This document shows, in pieces, positions 62,336 to 64,000 of a stretch of DNA of 64,000 nt. The stretch comes from Mangrovimicrobium sp033283265 (GTDB lineage: Bacteria; Pseudomonadota; Gammaproteobacteria; Pseudomonadales; Halieaceae). Positions within the stretch are counted from its first letter, which is position 1, and each line of letters starts with the position of its first letter. The stretch is from the NCBI GenBank assembly GCA_033283265.1, contig JAWMQN010000002.1, forward strand, positions 310,001-374,000. The letters run 5' to 3'. Below the pieces are notes generated by a model. It did no database searches. It was not told the DNA's origin and was given only the letters and a program-made list of their open reading frames with translations. The position numbers were made by a program, and so were the translations under genes.

Positions 62336-64000
62336 ATGACCATTCAAGGCAGCCTGCTCCCGCGGGCAAAAATACTGGTTTGCGATGACGACTTTAACGT
62401 CCGTCTCCTGACGCGGCAGTGCCTGGAATCCGAAGGCATGAGCGTTGTCGATGCAAGCAACGGAGTGGAGGCTATCGACGTCTTTGTCCGCGAGCGCCCC
62501 GACCTTGTATTCCTCGACGTGGAAATGCCCGGCATGGACGGCCTGGAAGTCTGTCGCCGGATCCGCCAGTTGCCGCAGGGGGAAGCGATCCCCATCCTCA
62601 TCGTCACCGGCTCCGATGACCGAGAATCCATCGACCGGGGCTTTGAGGCCGGCGCGACGCAGTACAAGACCAAACCGGTCAACTGGACGCTGCTGGGGCG
62701 CGATGTGCAGTACATGCTGCGCGCCAGCGACGCCTTCAACGCGCTCAAGCGACAGGAAGACCGCCTGCGCTACCTGGCCTACTACGATCCGCTGACCAGC
62801 CTGCCCAACCGCCGCAGCTTCAACGAGCAGCTCAACCGGATTCTCAAGCGCTGCCGTCGCCACGGCACCGGCGCGGCACTGATGTTCATCGACCTCGACC
62901 ACTTCAAGCGCATCAACGACTCCATCGGCCACGGTCGCGGGGACCGTCTGCTGGTGGAGATTGCGAAACGCCTCACCGTCGAGCTGCGCGAAGACGACGC
63001 CATCAACTACTACACCGACAACAACGCCCAGGAAGGCGAGGAGTCGAATACCGAGATCGCCCGCCTCGGCGGCGACGAGTTCACCGTGGTGCTCTCGGAT
63101 ATATCCGACCTGCGACAGATCGAGCGGGTAGCACGACGGATACTGAACACTCTCTCCCAGCCGATTCCGCTGCAATCCCACAACCCGGTGGTGACCCCCA
63201 GCGTGGGTATCGCCCTGTTCCCGCAGGACGGCGAGGACCCGGACACCCTCCTGCGCAATGCCGACACCGCCATGTATGCCGCGAAGGCCGAGGGGCGGGC
63301 CTGCTTCCGTTTCTACGATGAAAAGATGAATGCGCAGGCGGTGGAGCAACTCAAACTGGAAGAGGAACTGCGCCACGCGCTGCGCAACCACGAACTGGAA
63401 CTCCGCTACCAGCCGCAGGTGGATTCACGCACTGGCAAGGTAGTGAGCATGGAAGCCCTGGTGCGCTGGAAGCACCCGGCCCGGGGCATCGTCCCGCCCG
63501 GCGATTTCATTCCCGTGGCCGAGCGCACCGGCCAGATTATCGAACTGGGCGAGTGGGTGCTCGGCGAGGTCTCCCGGCACTGCCAGTACTGGGACTCGCT
63601 CGGCCTGCCCCAATTTTCGATCTGCGTGAATATCTCGCCGCTGCAGTTCAACCAGAGCCGCCTGCCGGATTGGCTCAAGGAGTTTCTGCGCACATCGGGA
63701 CTGGCGCCGGAGCGACTGGAACTGGAACTCACCGAAAGCGCGATCATGACCGACGCCTCCACCAACATCGAGAAATTGCGCAAACTCAAGGCGCTGGGGC
63801 TCAAGTTGGCCGTCGATGATTTTGGTACCGGCTATTCCTCGCTGAGCTACCTGAAGCGCTTTCCAATCGACACGCTGAAAATTGACAAGAGCTTTGTCGC
63901 CGACAGCCACACTGCCGACGGCGCCGCAATCGTGGAGGCGATCATCGCCCTGGCCAAGACCCTGAAACTCGAGGTGATTGCCGAGGGTATAGAACAGCCC
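62336..64000 (+). CDS. REC-GGDEF-EAL cyclic-di-GMP protein, 3' end outside window
   Basis: 555 residues are visible; the frame is open to the window edge. Residues 10-125 form an intact receiver (D-D-D near 17-19, phospho-acceptor Asp61 in F-L-D-V-E-M-P-G, Lys near 113). The GGDEF domain keeps L-G-G-D-E-F (244-249) after an unusual acidic insertion (about 219-240), and the EAL domain keeps M-E-A-L-V-R-W, N-I-S-P-L-Q, E-L-T-E, D-D-F-G-T-G and K-I-D-K-S-F. Both synthesis and breakdown are possible. Only the very end of EAL is missing. The ATG at 62336 lies 103 bp after the previous gene. Confidence 0.92.
   Translation, partial: MTIQGSLLPRAKILVCDDDFNVRLLTRQCLESEGMSVVDASNGVEAIDVFVRERPDLVFLDVEMPGMDGLEVCRRIRQLPQGEAIPILIVTGSDDRESIDRGFEAGATQYKTKPVNWTLLGRDVQYMLRASDAFNALKRQEDRLRYLAYYDPLTSLPNRRSFNEQLNRILKRCRRHGTGAALMFIDLDHFKRINDSIGHGRGDRLLVEIAKRLTVELREDDAINYYTDNNAQEGEESNTEIARLGGDEFTVVLSDISDLRQIERVARRILNTLSQPIPLQSHNPVVTPSVGIALFPQDGEDPDTLLRNADTAMYAAKAEGRACFRFYDEKMNAQAVEQLKLEEELRHALRNHELELRYQPQVDSRTGKVVSMEALVRWKHPARGIVPPGDFIPVAERTGQIIELGEWVLGEVSRHCQYWDSLGLPQFSICVNISPLQFNQSRLPDWLKEFLRTSGLAPERLELELTESAIMTDASTNIEKLRKLKALGLKLAVDDFGTGYSSLSYLKRFPIDTLKIDKSFVADSHTADGAAIVEAIIALAKTLKLEVIAEGIEQP

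Overview
The window is a high-GC, densely packed chromosomal segment of a gammaproteobacterium. The AceEF pair with a homodimer-type E1, FabV, a lipoprotein secretin and the xps-like type II secretion (T2SS) gene order E-F-G-H-I-J-K-L-M-N-D suggest a free-living, probably marine, aerobe; the Halieaceae/Cellvibrionales area is a guess made from gene content only. About 51 protein genes are supported. I see no RNA genes, insertion sequences, CRISPR arrays or prophage genes, and no gene-free stretch longer than 300 bases.

Region 1 (1-28.9 kb) is a surface-glycan locus. The plus-strand part (1-7.7 kb) holds two related GT-C-like membrane proteins, the first cut by the window edge, then an MBOAT O-acyltransferase, its SGNH-like partner and a family 2 glycosyltransferase. 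The minus-strand part (28.9 down to 7.7 kb) starts with a PpiC foldase, followed by a glycosyltransferase, a 1178-residue sulfotransferase/GT2/GT4 fusion, a double sulfotransferase and an AmpG-like permease. Then comes a tightly overlapping operon: a HAD-UbiA fusion, a DprE1-like oxidase, a DprE2-like reductase, an epimerase, an FAD oxidoreductase, a GtrA protein, a methyltransferase, a phytanoyl-CoA-dioxygenase-like (PhyH) enzyme and a GT-C-like transferase. Three more 2OG/Fe(II) oxygenases follow. The first three genes match the mycobacterial route to polyprenyl-phosphate D-arabinofuranose, so the operon most likely makes and uses an arabinofuranose-type lipid-linked donor that is further oxidised, methylated, acylated or sulfated.

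Region 2 (28.9-41.5 kb) has an abundant-looking exported protein with its own promoter, ribosome site and terminator, a small lipoprotein, and a complete 11-gene T2SS operon transcribed from gspE to gspD.

Region 3 (41.6-48.7 kb) has a metallo-beta-lactamase-fold hydrolase, enoyl-ACP reductase FabV, and a four-gene operon that appears to form a closed glucosylglycerate cycle: glycerate kinase, glucosyl-3-phosphoglycerate phosphatase, glucosyl-3-phosphoglycerate synthase and a GH13 phosphorylase.

Region 4 (48.8-64 kb) is mostly housekeeping: pyruvate dehydrogenase E2 and E1, an M16 protease lipoprotein, an AI-2E-family permease, a TusA protein, a BepA-like M48 protease and quinolinate synthase NadA. 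It ends with two consecutive cyclic-di-GMP genes. The first looks like a degenerate receiver/GGDEF attached to a good EAL domain. The second, with a full REC-GGDEF-EAL layout, runs off the right edge.
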